NCBI RefSeq assembly: GCF_009870125.1
Contig: NC_046683.1
Location: 65,797,869 to 65,861,868 of the forward strand
Origin: Drosophila pseudoobscura
Taxonomy: Eukaryota; Arthropoda; Insecta; Diptera; Drosophilidae
Length of the DNA stretch: 64,000 bases
Reading direction: 5' to 3'
Shown: positions 1-11,141 of the stretch, piece by piece
Layout: every line of letters starts with the position of its first letter
Position numbering within the stretch: position 1 is the first letter of the stretch
Position numbers and translations under genes: made by a program
Notes under the pieces: model-generated
What the model saw: the letters and a program-made list of their open reading frames with translations, nothing else
Database searches by the model: none
Told to the model about the DNA's origin: nothing

Positions 1-900
1 ATTTGTTAAACATATAGTATAAAAACATCCATACGGAGGTTTTTTTAATTTTCGCTCTCAAAAAAAACGTGCTTCCCTGCATTATTTATTCCACATATGT
101 AAGTAGTTACCATGTATAAAAATGGTTGATCTTCTTGTTTTAACATTATTTAAGACAAAATCCAATGAGACTAGTTCCTTAAAACTAGCCATTCGACGGA
201 ATATCAAAATATCAAAAACCGGTTGACAACAATGATTCCCGGCAACACTAATTTTCATACCCTAGGGAAAAGGATATTATAGAATTGACAAAAATGTTTG
301 TCATCCCAGGCTCCGTAGGTATCAGGATCGATATATATATATACAATATAATAATCATATGCAGGAATATGTCGAAAACATATTGAGAAAATTTCTTTAC
401 TAATTACGTTTTAAAACAAGTTCGGAAAACAGTACCTTCATATAAAATTAACGAAATACGGTATACAAACTACTATACACGCATCCTTTCTTTAAATACA
501 AGCAACATTGAGACTGTTTTTTAGTGAACTATTTTGTTTAAGCCTTGTTTTAGTCAAAACACAATTAAAACAAGGTCTAAAAACTAACCAATTTTGTAGA
601 AAATGTATTAATCAATAGCCTAAAATTACGTGGGCAAAACTTAAGGTTTTAGTTAGGCAGCATTATTGAACGGAATAAAGAAATTGAACAATTGGAACCA
701 TTTTTATTTTACGTTTTATTACGTTTCATTTGTTTAACCTTTTTCGCTAAAAATTTTTTTACGCAAAATCCAATAAAAGCAAGTGGTTAAAATAAGCCAG
801 TTAAGTAGAAAATTTATTCATTAATCGGATAAAATGATGTGGGCATGGCTAAATGTGCTATATAGCTAATAATATTCGACGGAATATCAAAAACGAGGAA
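1..900. repeat. AT-rich intergenic DNA with degenerate direct repeats
   Basis: No coding region is supported here. Three blocks share words in the same order. 'caaaatccaat' occurs near 157 and 764. 'cgacggaatatcaaaa' occurs near 194 and 870. A block near 583-625 and one near 800-845 share the pattern 'aa.taagccagtt..gtagaaaa.ttatt.attaat'. I read these as old, diverged copies of one repeat about 140 bp long, at roughly 150-215 (internally deleted), 550-690 and 755-895. Whether they belong to a transposon or a satellite cannot be told from this window. Confidence 0.4.
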
Positions 901-935
901 TATGTATAATATAACTTGAGCTCGTCAGTATATTT

Positions 936-1007
936 ACGGTATATTTTTAAAGTAAGACGGTATGTTACGGTATATTTGCGAGGGTCGGACGGTATATTTT
1001 ATCGATA
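936..1007 (+). promoter_or_regulatory. dos: dos core promoter: repeated GGTATATTT motif plus DRE
   Basis: Within 72 bp the motif GGTATATTT occurs three times (938-946, 969-977, 991-999), each preceded by AC. The last copy runs into TATCGATA at 1000-1007. The first matches the Drosophila core-promoter word known as Ohler motif 6 (KTYRGTATWTTT). The second is the DREF binding site (DRE). Both are typical of TATA-less housekeeping promoters. The DRE ends 106 bp upstream of the dos ATG at 1114. The site matches are direct; promoter activity is inferred from position. Confidence 0.65.
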
Positions 1008-1113
1008 AGTCCGCAGTGCAATACAAAAGCAAAAAAAGAACAACCAAAAAAAAAGTTTGGGTGCCCAGGGCAATATTATTTCCATTATTTTTCCACTGCT
1101 GCACTGCTGAAAA

Positions 1114-4100
1114 ATGGATAGCACTTTCTACGAAGGGTGGCTAATTAAGTCGCCACCAACAAAACGAATTTGGCGTGCAGTAAGTTTCCCTTTGGAATCA
1201 TCTTGTACCAACTCCGTTCGGTTCGGATATTATTAAGCAGTTTCCCCAACTCCCTGAATACAAGTGAAGTGAAATGTGCATCAAAGTGCAAACCGCAAAG
1301 CTTACGGTAAACATCAGAAAAGAAGAGATATATTCTTACAATCTCCAACTGGAGGAAATTGTTTTTGCCAACTCTCCTACTATACTGAGTCACAAAAGGA
1401 AACGCACCAAACGAATCGCAGTGGCATTTTTGTACAATTACTCTGTGCCTCTATCTGTGGCTGTGTGTGTGTGTTCGTATATGCCTGTTTGTGGCTGAAT
1501 TTGTTTGTCATAATATAATTCATTAATAAGCGTCAGGCAGGCTGATGTGATGCCGCTGCCGCCTCGGTCAGGGGAAGCGGAAATTGATTGAAATGCAAAC
1601 AAGCTAAAACCGCAGAGAGAGCAAGTTTCCAGTTTATATTGTAACTGCAAAATGTGAATGAAATTTACGATAGCCTCCGTCTTCCGATGCGCTTGTACAT
1701 ACATATGTACATATGTATGAGTGTGTGTGTGTGTTTTGTTTGTTTGTTTGCTTACGGCGTGGGAACATGTTTTGGCGCTGGTCTAAATTTACGCTTAATT
1801 AATTCTTTCGTTTAATGTTTACTTTGCTTGGGCCCCGATGTGCGCCGCAGAGGCAAAGGCAGAGCCAGAGGCAGAGGCGTTTGCTCGCTCGTGTATTAAA
1901 TTACCAGCAACTGTTGCGTTTAATCAAATTATATTCTGTTGAATTTATTCAAGTAGAAAGTATGCACGAGGGCTACGTAAATAAGTATGCATGTATGTAT
2001 CTATGGAGTATGTATGTTTTATATGGATGTACTGACGATAAGCCACATCACATCACGCACCAAACAAAACCAAACCAAAGCGACGGGAGGGAGACGAACC
2101 ACAAAAAACAATGACGCACTTGTCTTTCCAGCTTGTTATTGTTGTTTCTGTTTGCTGGCATTTCTAGGGGGCTGCCGCTGCCCGTTATGTATCGTATATG
2201 TGCATGCATGTGTGCGTGTTGGTACATTTGAAACCACTTATAACGGAACCAAGAGTTCCAGGAACACACTGGCGTCCCACTACAGCAGGGGTACGGCAGT
2301 GCGGGAGAGCGAGAGCCAAGTCTACTCGTAGAACGCAACCGTCTGACCTTCTGCTTAATAGTCTTGTCCATTTGGCAAACACAATACAGATGGTTCCACT
2401 GTACCTATAAGAAAATATTAATGCCTTTCGTATGTCTCAAGGAAATTAGCTCGCGTATTGCCATCTCTCTGGGGTGCCAATTTCTGGCACAGCCTGCTTG
2501 TGTGTGGCATTATGTTTATTGTTTATAATTCAATTAAGCGTGAAATTCGGAAATTGAACAGACTACAGAATAAAAACAAATACACAAATATTAAACAACA
2601 CACACCCCCCACACCCACACCCACACCTACAAAACTGAAGCCCGAGCTGGAGTTTAGCGATGACACAAACCCAACAGCCAACCCCACCCCCCCACTCTAC
2701 CATACAGCTGTTTAGCAATCATTTTAACGGCACTCTGTGGGCGTGTGTGCATCTGAGGGTATCTGTGTGTATGTGTTCACTGATTACCCAAGAAAATGTC
2801 AATGCAAATATGATTCGCGGAAAAGCAGCAGCGACGTTGCTTACTCACCCTTGATACGAGCAGTGGTCGCTCCTCTGGACAGTCGGCGCCAGAAAAGGCT
2901 GCACCCCTGATAGCTGAAGCCGTAGCCGTCCGTCCATCTCAATCATCATTTGTTTACTAACTTTAACGTTTTGTTTTATTCTCCTATTTCTTATGATTTT
3001 TTTTGTAGCGCTGGCGGCGACGCTGGTTCACGCTGAAGCAGGGCGAGATACCCGAACAGTTCTGCCTTGAATACTACACCGATCACAATTGCCGCAAGCT
3101 GAAGGGCGTCATCGATTTGGATCAATGCGAGCAAGTGGACTGCGGCCTGCGGCTGGAGAATCGCAAGCAGAAGTTTCAGTACATGTTCGACATCAAGACG
3201 CCGAAGCGCACGTACTACCTGGCTGCGGAGACAGAATCGGACATGCGGCATTGGGTTAACTGCATCTGCCAGGTGTGTCACCTGCATGACACCAAGCAGT
3301 CGAATGAGCTGCCACTGGGCTCTTTGGGGGCAGGTGAGAGAACAACACATAAATAAAAGAATTCGTACCTAATTTGTGTCCCATTTGTTCCCGCAACAGA
3401 CGAGAATCGCACGCAGAACACGAGCTCCAGCGGTGGTCTGAGCAACTCCACACAAAATACAACCACCACTTCGTTGCACTCTTCGGCGGGAACTATCTCC
3501 GCTCAGGCTACGGCAACGGGGGGAGCTGCCCAAATGCGTCGTCCGGTCGTCATCGATCAGCAGCCACTGCCGCAGAATCCCGGCAACAACAACTCGGACT
3601 CGGTCTACGTCAACACGGAGTACAGCAATCGCGAGACAATGCTGTGTGATGGAAACTTCGATCAGCAAGACTTACTCTCGGCAGCACAACAGCAGCCGCC
3701 CCCCTCGCCGGCTACGGCCCTCTACTTGAACCATAGTGCGCTGATCCAGGCTCAGGCAGCGGCTGCAGCCGCCGAGCAGCAGCAGCAGCAACAACAGCAA
3801 CAGCAGGCTGCCCGTCTTGCGGTCAATGCGAACGGAGTGGTGCGGAAGCTGCCAGAGCATCTGGTGCTCACCCAACAAACCCTGGCCGAGGCAGCAGCCG
3901 AGCAGCAGCATAGCAGCGTGCAGGCATCGCCAGCCCTGAGTACCGCCTCTGGACCGTATATACCCATTAGCGAGTGCTTCTCGGGCAGCCCCAAGTTCCT
4001 GCTGGACAACCACCAGTCCGGTACAGGCGGTCCCGGCCCAGATGGGGCCATACCAAACAATCCCACAACGCCGTTGAACAATTTGGATCCGAAGTTCTAC

Positions 4101-5927
4101 GATACACCGCGTAGTCATAACAATATTGGCCTAAATCTGACCAATGACCAGTCCTACTCCCCCAAAATTACCAACTTGAGTCTGGTAATTGAATATGAAT
4201 ATAGATCTAATCCGATCCATGAGTAATCGTCATTGTATATTCCTCTTTATAGCAACAGCTGGCGGCTAACTCTGCTAGCAAGCAGCGTTCCGACTCGGAC
4301 TCGGAGAGCGTCTTCACCGATGACGATGAGTGGGCGCATCCCCTGCCACTCCGCGAGAATGTGGGTAAGTAGTCACCGCATCTCCACTCCACTCCGAATT
4401 GGTGAATATCTAAGATTATTCATAGATCGCAGCACCAGACCCTCGGATAGTTCCATTGAGAACGAATCATTCGTGCTGACTTACTCGCAGCGCTTCTCCA
4501 AAATGCCCGAAGATGGTGCAGCCGTAGCTCCGCCACCCGACAAGCAGTCAAAACTGACGGCCGCATCATCTCTGGCAGATGCAGGCGACCATCGCACATT
4601 GGAGAAGCTGGCCAAGGTGTTGAAGAACAAGAATAATCTCATACTAGACTTTAAGGAGAATGAAAAGTGAGTAGTACTAGACCATCCCGACCAGCAACAG
4701 CCAATCAAGATAAATCCCAATAATTTTCCCTCAATTCCAGAATCACTCGGGATCTGCCGCAGCTTTCGGACACGGAAAACACATCGCCAGCTATTGTGGC
4801 CCGTCGGAATGCAAGCTCCGGGTTTATTGAGGAGAGCTACGACATTCCACGCTCCCATCAGCTGCCCTACTACAATGTCAGCCAGCTGCTGGGCGAGCGA
4901 CCGGTCACCAGTCCGCACAACAGCAACCCCATTGCTGCTTCCACGCCCAATTTGATGGCAGCAGCCGATCTGGCTGCCGGTGCGGTGCCAGTGGCAGTGG
5001 CAGCCAATCCCTGCCAGACTCCGGCTACCATAGCAGCCACCTCACCCACAAGTGCGCGTACGCTGCCCCGCCCGCACTGCTACACCAATGCAGCGCCCAC
5101 CAAAATGGAGGGAAATGTGTTTCGATACGATTTCATCGAGCAAATGGATTGTCCGCCAGTGAACCGCAAACTGAAACCAAAGGCGGCCGGCACTCCAGCC
5201 TTGGAGGATAAGCCCCCGGAGGAGTTCCCAGCCAAGCCGCCGGTGGGCGTCGAGCATTTGACCAGCAAATTGGGCGCGGCCCAGCTGCAGCCGATTGGGC
5301 CGCCCAGCGTGGATCGCAAGTGTAAACCAAATGCGTACAAGGTAAGGCTGGAAGGATCTCTCCCTAAATGTACGCTCTAAGATTCCTTTGCTCTATTTTC
5401 AGCTTGGCACTTCGGCCACCATGTCGCCGTCGTCGCGTCGCTCTTCCGGAGCACCACTCTCCATGGTGCTACCCCACGAGACCGATGTTCACTCGTCGGC
5501 GTTGGTTGCCTACTTCCATGAGACGCGCACTCTGCCACGCCAGCAACATCGCCCGCATCCCAACAGTCCTGGCAGCCTCTCAGTGCAGCATCAGCGCACA
5601 TCGTCGGCAGCAGCTGCCATGATGACCTCCTCAGGCGCAGCGCCGAAACAACAGCCGCCAGCGCAGGCAAAGCACAAGCTGCAGTACTTTGATCTGGATG
5701 TAACCAACAAGCCGCCCCTGCTCAATCGATCGAGCATGAGTGTGGGAAATCTCTATACCCAGGGCGGGAACGCAGGCGGTGGCATACGTCTAGCAGCGGT
5801 AGATGCGGCCTCAGCCCGGGCTCCTGTGCCCAGCAGCGTGGTCTACAAATCCGTGGACTTTGTCAAGACGGATGCATTTAAGCGGATACGCGAGGAGCGC
5901 AACAAGGACAGCAACGAGGGCAAATGA
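1114..5927 (+). CDS. dos: Daughter of sevenless (Dos), Gab-family PH-domain adaptor
   Basis: Docking adaptor downstream of receptor tyrosine kinases such as Sevenless, and a partner of the SHP2-type phosphatase Corkscrew at the membrane. Coding exons are 1114-1179, 3009-3333, 3400-4184, 4253-4364, 4426-4666, 4741-5341 and 5403-5927. All junctions are GT-AG and in phase, giving 884 aa (melanogaster about 878). Exon 1 (MDSTFYEGWLIKSPP) plus exon 2 (RWRRRWFTLKQG through WVNCICQ) make an N-terminal PH domain at about residues 4-115. A glutamine run follows in exon 3. Two C-terminal tyrosines, Y805 (KLQYFDLDV) and Y858 (VVYKSVDFV), are 53 residues apart. This is the spacing of Y801 and Y854, the Corkscrew sites known in melanogaster. 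Intron 1 is 1.8 kb. Confidence 0.95.
1180..3008 (+). other. dos: dos intron 1
   Basis: A 1829-nt intron between the first 22 codons and the rest of the PH domain. Donor is GTAAGT at 1180; acceptor follows a T-rich tract and ends TAG at 3008. It holds CA/TG dinucleotide runs (for example near 1465, 1720 and 2600) and short ATACATATGT palindromes near 1697. I see no exon, RNA gene or transposon in it. Confidence 0.7.
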
Positions 5928-6599
5928 TTGAGCTTGGTCTCCGTCTACGTCTACCCACATGACAGCGTGCAATATCTAAGGACCATGTTGCGGATCCGAA
6001 CTCCTGTAGTGCCTACACCAGCGGCCAGCCCCCATTCAAAATGCTGGCCCACAACAGTGCAAATTCAATGTGGCTTTTACATTTGTTATCATTATCATCC
6101 ATCATTATCATCTCGAAATGTACACCCCGCCCCCTTAAAAACTTGCGAAACGATCATGAGTATCTCTTCTATCTAGTGATAAGCTGGCACATTGTGCGTT
6201 TTATCTCTTTTAGTGTGCTTCCTTGAATCTGCAATCCTTGTAATCTGCTGTTCGTTTCGCAATTCAATCGTGCTTCCAACACTTCCACAATATAGATACG
6301 ATATATATAGTCGATAAGCGTCTGAATCAAAATGCAAACATGACAAGCGATTTTAGTGCTAATTTTACAATGCAAACCTTTTATATACACCAGCAACATA
6401 TTTATAAATACACGATGCTATAGCAACGCAGCAGAAATTGTGTTTCGTTCAAAAACAAAGTTTACCTAGAAATATTACTTGGCAACAGGCAGGCAATCGA
6501 AAAACAAACAATCAAATACAAAAAGTCCCCGTCAGTCGCAGTATATTTTCCAGTCTCGATTTTAGAGTTTCACTATTATAGCCATATATTTCGTTAGCC
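5928..6599 (+). other. dos 3' UTR and upstream region of the enkurin gene
   Basis: 672 bp between the dos stop codon and the next start codon on the same strand. The proximal part is presumably dos 3' UTR and the distal part (AT-rich, 6400-6599) the promoter and 5' UTR of the following gene. I see no open reading frame with coding character. Confidence 0.5.
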
Positions 6600-7604
6600 A
6601 TGTCGCTGGTCTATATCACTCACCACGATGAGAACATCTTCGATTGTGAGCAAGAGTTTCTTAACCAAGCCACCAGCAAGCCTTCCAGAATCTACAATAC
6701 CAGTAAGAGATATGATAGAGAGAGACGGCCTTTAACGTTTGACGCCTTACAATATACAATACATCTTTCAGAGACTGCAATCAAGGGAGCACGGTTCGCC
6801 AAGTCTTTGCGCGACCGCTTGCAGGTGGAGGAAAAGAAGCATTCGATCATGTTGCAGAACGATGGCATGCTAATTCTCACGGATGCCAAAAAGGCCCACC
6901 ATCGCACCATGGGCTGTGCCCACACACCCGTTGATCCGCCGTGCGCTTATCTTCGCAAGAACCAGGGCATCAAGTGGCGGCGTGAGAACAACCATGTCTG
7001 TCCCAAGGGAGAGAAGATGCCGCCGTTGCCAGGCCTTGGAACCAAGCGCACGGAACCGATAATGGCCCCGAATTTCATACGGCGGAATATCCAATGCGCC
7101 AAACATACAGTGCCCTGTCCACCGCCGCCGCGGTACATTGACACTCCGGTGGGCACACGACACAATCTGCTGAACTCTGGCCTGCTGCCACAATTCATCT
7201 GCCGCAAGGACTTTGGCAAAGTGCCCATTTACCTGAAGAAGACAAAAAAAAAGCTGGCCGAGATGAACGCAATCTGTGCCAAGGAGCAGGCACGCCTGAT
7301 GGAGCTCTGTCGCGGCGTCAAGGGATTCACGAAAACCCCCACAGCCGCTGCTATCAGCGCTGCGCGGGCCCCGCCGGAGGTGCCTGGCATGCGGGTTATG
7401 GACCAAAAAGAGCGCAATGAAATTCTCGAGGGTCTGCGTCATAGTCTGACCGAGATGACCAAGCAGTATCAGTCCATGTCGCTGCTCATCGACAGCGTGG
7501 CCAAGGTTCAGCGCAAGGGCAAACTGGAGTCCGATTTACGGCAGGTGGAGCAAGACATTCTGTTGCTCGAAACCAGTCCAATTATTTATGTTTCACTGTA
7601 TTAA
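6600..7604 (+). CDS. Enkurin orthologue (ENKUR), ciliary/flagellar protein
   Basis: Two coding exons, 6600-6702 and 6772-7604, give 311 aa. The order of conserved blocks follows human enkurin. A proline-rich middle with YIDTPVGTRHNLLNSGLLP resembles the human IYVD...G..H.L..SGL.P segment. Next come FICRKDFGKVPIYL, then the enkurin domain (about residues 220-311) with EILEGLRHSL, KQYQSMSLLIDSV, RKGKLESDLRQVEQDI and the terminal IIY. In animals enkurin lies on axonemal doublet microtubules and links calcium signalling to sperm and ciliary motility; here it is probably testis-biased (inference). The intron (6703-6771) is exactly 69 nt with no stop, so the unspliced frame also reads through. Transcription converges on the TFIIIC gene, 145 nt away stop to stop. 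Confidence 0.85.
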   Translation: MSLVYITHHDENIFDCEQEFLNQATSKPSRIYNTSKRYDRERRPLTFDALQYTIHLSETAIKGARFAKSLRDRLQVEEKKHSIMLQNDGMLILTDAKKAHHRTMGCAHTPVDPPCAYLRKNQGIKWRRENNHVCPKGEKMPPLPGLGTKRTEPIMAPNFIRRNIQCAKHTVPCPPPPRYIDTPVGTRHNLLNSGLLPQFICRKDFGKVPIYLKKTKKKLAEMNAICAKEQARLMELCRGVKGFTKTPTAAAISAARAPPEVPGMRVMDQKERNEILEGLRHSLTEMTKQYQSMSLLIDSVAKVQRKGKLESDLRQVEQDILLLETSPIIYVSLY

Positions 7605-7749
7605 CCATAGTTTATAAAAAAACGACATTTTGCCAGCCGTGTGTGTGTGTCGGCATCTGGCAGTGGAGCAGAGCCGCATCTGCTGCCAGAGGCGGACACA
7701 CACACGCGCGCCGCCGTCACTTAATGGAATTACTTAATAAATTTAATGT

Positions 7750-10067
7750 TCACGCAGTTGCGAGATCCAATGCATAGCTTCCATGACAGCAAGGACACAG
7801 CAGAGTGGAGCCTGGCTCATACAGCTGCAGCAGCTTCTCCTGATCCACCAAAACAGGACGGCTGCACTGGCTACAGTAGCGTCGATCCAGGCTGAAAGGA
7901 AGCTAAAGAACAAATTTCAATTAATAAGGTACTTCCAATGACCCGTTTGAAGGTACAAAACCCACCTGCAGATAAGACACACAGCACCGTCGCTTTGGTT
8001 GTTCTTCCTCGGGGATTTCTATCACATCTTTTCCCAGCTGGGCATGCAAATCATCAAAGTTTATTTTCATTTGTTGAACAAACGCCTCTTGAAAGCAATG
8101 CCTGTCGTGCGTGCCCTTCGAATTTGGCAAGTTTTCCGTCTCGGGGGAGTCTAGCCCCTTGCGCGAGTCTTCCAACAGCAGTTTTTTCAAGCGTTGCGCC
8201 TCTGCAAACATACACTGCGCAGCCTCCTTCTGGAACGGACTTAGTTCCTTCAGAGAGCACAGGTACTTCAGTCTCAGTCTCATGTGTGTCATGGCCAGCA
8301 TTGCCAGCAGCAGCTGCATTTCCTTGTGCGATTCCTCCGTCTGCAGTGTCAGCCAGAGAAGATTCGCTCGCAGGTGAAAAATAGTTGCCATGATATGGTA
8401 CTTCAGTTGCAGCTGATGCTGTTGCGATTCCGTAGCCTCCTTGTCAAACTGGAACGCCGTCAACCGATGGAAATTGATGTATTTCTGCAAGTTTTTACTT
8501 GTGGCAAAGAGCTCCAGGCGCAACTCGGCCAGCAGATCCGTACTTTGATTGATGGGCGTGTTAGGTTGAAAGGTGTCTGCTAGCTTGGTCAGTATATTCC
8601 CGTTGTGGATCTTGCCTACGCGTAATTTAAGCTGATTCCGTAGAGAGGTTGCGTATATGTTACCCGCGTATTCCTTGTTGGGGTGGAAGAGCACTGTCAG
8701 GAGGTTCCTCTGTCTGCTGCTGAACAGCCCAATTATCTGGTAGTCCTCACAGTCGTCTATAGCTACCGGCTGCATGGATGCAGTGAGCTTCTTGTCCTCT
8801 TGGGAAAGGTTTATTCGGTATAGCTTACTCGTTGACGTGGCTACAGCGAAGCTGGTACTGTCCAACGTACAGAGACCGGTTATCTTCATGCCTCCTACGT
8901 AGATGCGCGTGTGCAGCCACTCATTACCTTCTTGCCATGGTATGCACCAAATTAGCAGATTTGCCGCCTTGCAGAGGGATATATAGTAGCACTCTCGCTC
9001 CGTGAATCGCGAGATTATCGCCTTCTGAAGTCCCATGCGATCTGCCTTCTCCCACACAACCCGTATCAAAGACAGTCCGGATTCTTCATCGTTGTTAAAT
9101 CTGTAGAGATGAACAACTCCAGATACGTCGCCCACCAGCAGCAGATCTTCGAAAGCAAGCATATAGCAGATGCGGTTCAAAGAGGTGTTCAGTACGCGAT
9201 GTTGCAGCAGCGTTCGGGCATCAGAACTCAAAGTAAGACTCCATAAGGAGCCGTTGGCTGTGCCTAAGACTAGGACATGTCCGCCATTGGGCTCATTCGC
9301 AGGACGCCAAGTGAACATCGTGATCCAGGCGCGATCTATGAAAGCCTTAAACTGCTTGAAGTTCTGTATTTTCGAAACATTCCTTACAGGCAGCAGAGTA
9401 TCCCGCAATGTTGTGGACACATTCAGGCCGTCCAGTCGACTCCAGTGAGTGTGTTCCGCGGGCTTGCATAGGAGTGTTATGGCTCCATAGGTGTTCAAGG
9501 CGGCCAATAGCATTTGTCCATTGGACAGGATCTGTGGCGACCATTTTGAGGCCACTAGTCTGGACTCTGGCACTTCTGTCGAACAAATGGTCATATAAAC
9601 TGGCTCTAGAGAGAGCTGCTGGGCCTCCAGCACATGACAGTTTTCATAGATGTCCACAAGATTGACTCCTGCGTGCAGTACATCCAGGGGGCGCTCATTT
9701 ACGGGCGAGTCCAGGCAGGCGACGATAAAGGGAAAAGGCACATGGCAACTGGCCTTGCTGGTCATCTCCAGGGTTATGACATCCGACTTGGCGCCCACCA
9801 GGGTGATGCGATCCCCATCAGCTGTGTAGGATACGAACTCCCGCAGAGAGTCTTGCTTGATGTCTCCTTTGATTAGTTGACGGAATCGCAGGGTATCCGA
9901 CGTATCTGTAAAATTTCTTAGGCGTACAGAGCGAGCAAAACAAATGCCAATAAAACGCCGAATCACATCACACCATCGTAAAATGTCATGTGTATCACTA
10001 CGGCGGCACCCATACACTCACCATTTTGGCTGCCGTCTGTGACGCTCGATTCAGTATCTTTCGTCAT
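7750..10067 (-). CDS. TFIIIC 90-kDa-type subunit (GTF3C4-like)
   Basis: Predicted subunit of RNA polymerase III factor TFIIIC, which binds tRNA and 5S promoters in the nucleus. Exons on the minus strand are 10067-10022, 9905-7966 and 7902-7750, all in phase, giving 712 aa. I chose the ATG at 10067 (MTKDTESSV). The open frame extending to 10017 begins with a non-ATG codon inside intron 1. Exon 2 carries beta-propeller-like sequence (LLVGDVSGVVHLYRF, HVLVLGTANGSLWSLTL), typical of the TFIIIC90 N-terminal WD40 region, then a helical stretch. The last exon holds a zinc-binding tail, C672xxC675 with C698xxC701, matching the family's C-terminal zinc finger. Overall similarity is moderate, so the family call is inference from architecture. 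The start codon is 37 nt from that of the divergent thioesterase gene. Confidence 0.75.
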
Positions 10068-10104
10068 TTCGGCTCAGGTTTACGGTGCGCAAGGAATAGG
10101 TACA
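10068..10104. promoter_or_regulatory. Compact bidirectional promoter between TFIIIC-like gene and thioesterase 1
   Basis: Only 37 nt separate the ATG at 10067 (minus) from the ATG at 10105 (plus), so the two 5' UTRs must be very short or overlap. An equivalent stretch reappears at 11099-11141, upstream of thioesterase copy 2. There the same words (gtcatttcgg, ggtgcgc.aggaatagg) are kept. This shows the duplication included the shared promoter. Confidence 0.6.
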
Positions 10105-10684
10105 ATGTCGGGCAAACGTGGAGTGGATTTCGTCAAGCATGTGGCCGAGTACGCTGCCAGTAAGGGAGGCTTCGATCGCGTTCTTAAAATGGTAAGAATA
10201 TAAAGGAAAAAGCAAAACAATTTGAGCGAATTATTTAAAAACGAAGCAGAAAATTAAAAACAGCTGGAGCGGCCGATTACATAATTTTGTTGGTGGTGTA
10301 TCGATAGTTTACCGCGCATTTAAAATTTTGCAGATTAAAATCACTGGCGGCGGCGACGGACGAGCCATTGGGGAGTTTACTGTGGAAAAGGAGCACCTTA
10401 ACCGACAAGGGACCTTGCATGGAGGTCTGACAGCCACCATTGTGGACAACGTTACCACCTACGCGCTGATGTCGACGGGATCACATCCAGGCGTAACTGC
10501 CACTCTGAATGTCAGTTACATGTCGGCCGCAAAGCCAGGAGAGGTTGTTGAAATAGATGCAAGAACACTGCGTGCAGGTCGCAAAATGGCGTACTTGGAC
10601 TGTGTTTTGAAGCGCAAATCGGATGGAAGAATTCTCGCCAGCGGGGGGCAGGTCAAGTACGTTGATTTCGACCAGGAAACTTGA
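10105..10684 (+). CDS. Hotdog-fold acyl-CoA thioesterase, THEM2/ACOT13-like (copy 1)
   Basis: Predicted to hydrolyse acyl-CoA to free fatty acid and CoA, probably at or in mitochondria as for THEM2. Exons 10105-10191 and 10334-10684 give 145 aa. The single hotdog domain fills exon 2: NRQGTLHGGLTATIVDN carries the family's Asn, HGG loop and catalytic Asp, and GVTATLNVSYMSAAKPGE follows the THEM2 pattern GVSVDMNITYMSPAKLGE. The 142-nt intron contains TATCGATA (10299-10306). An AATAAA signal is at 10726-10731. From memory melanogaster has two such genes in this interval (CG16985, CG16986); here there are three. Copy 1 and copy 2 are close tandem duplicates. Confidence 0.88.
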
Positions 10685-10867
10685 TTATTAGAACTCAACA
10701 GAAAATGCAATGCATCAAAAATTTGAATAAAATCATTTTGCAGCGTACGTACCGACGATTCGATTGGCCTATCGATAGGTCACCAGCCAATGACATTAAA
10801 TGCAGTTTCACCTTTAAAGAGGTGCATTTGGGGCATATCTTTGATAAATGGAGATGAGATGTTCATG

Positions 10868-11098
10868 CACTGAATGATTAGTTGCCGGAATCGCAGGGTA
10901 TCCGCAGGCGTACCTGTATACATTCTCAGGTGTGAAACGCGGCAGGCGTACAGGGCGAGCAAAACAAACGGGAATCCAAATCCGAATACCATCACACGCT
11001 CGTAAAACGTATCACTACAGCACCTATACACCATTTTCATAATTTTTACCTCTATCTGTCGAGCGTCGCAGTAGCTAGCGTTCGGCTACTTTTGTCAT
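10868..11098 (-). pseudogene. Duplicated 5' fragment of the TFIIIC-like gene
   Basis: This stretch matches 9871-10067, the first exon, first intron and start of exon 2 of the TFIIIC-like gene, in the same orientation. Shared words include GATTAGTTG.CGGAATCGCAGGGTATCCG, GGCGTACAG.GCGAGCAAAACAAA and GTATCACTAC. The copied start codon (11098-11096) is followed by a stop after seven codons (MTKVAER*). The splice donor is altered from GTGAGT to GTGTAT. Homology stops about 30 nt into exon 2, so no functional gene remains. It sits head to head with thioesterase copy 2 just as the intact gene does with copy 1. Confidence 0.88.
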
Positions 11099-11141
11099 TT
11101 CGGTTTTCGGTGCGCGAGGAATAGGTAGCTCCACTGATACA

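Noticed and set aside
1815-2410. Frames of about 100 codons in dos intron 1
   Set aside because: No coding bias, microsatellite-derived residues, and dos splicing across the region is well supported.
4185-4226. Extension of the dos exon 3 frame (VIEYEYRSNPIHE)
   Set aside because: Reads past a good GTAATT donor into the intron; splicing to 4253 restores the known Dos sequence.
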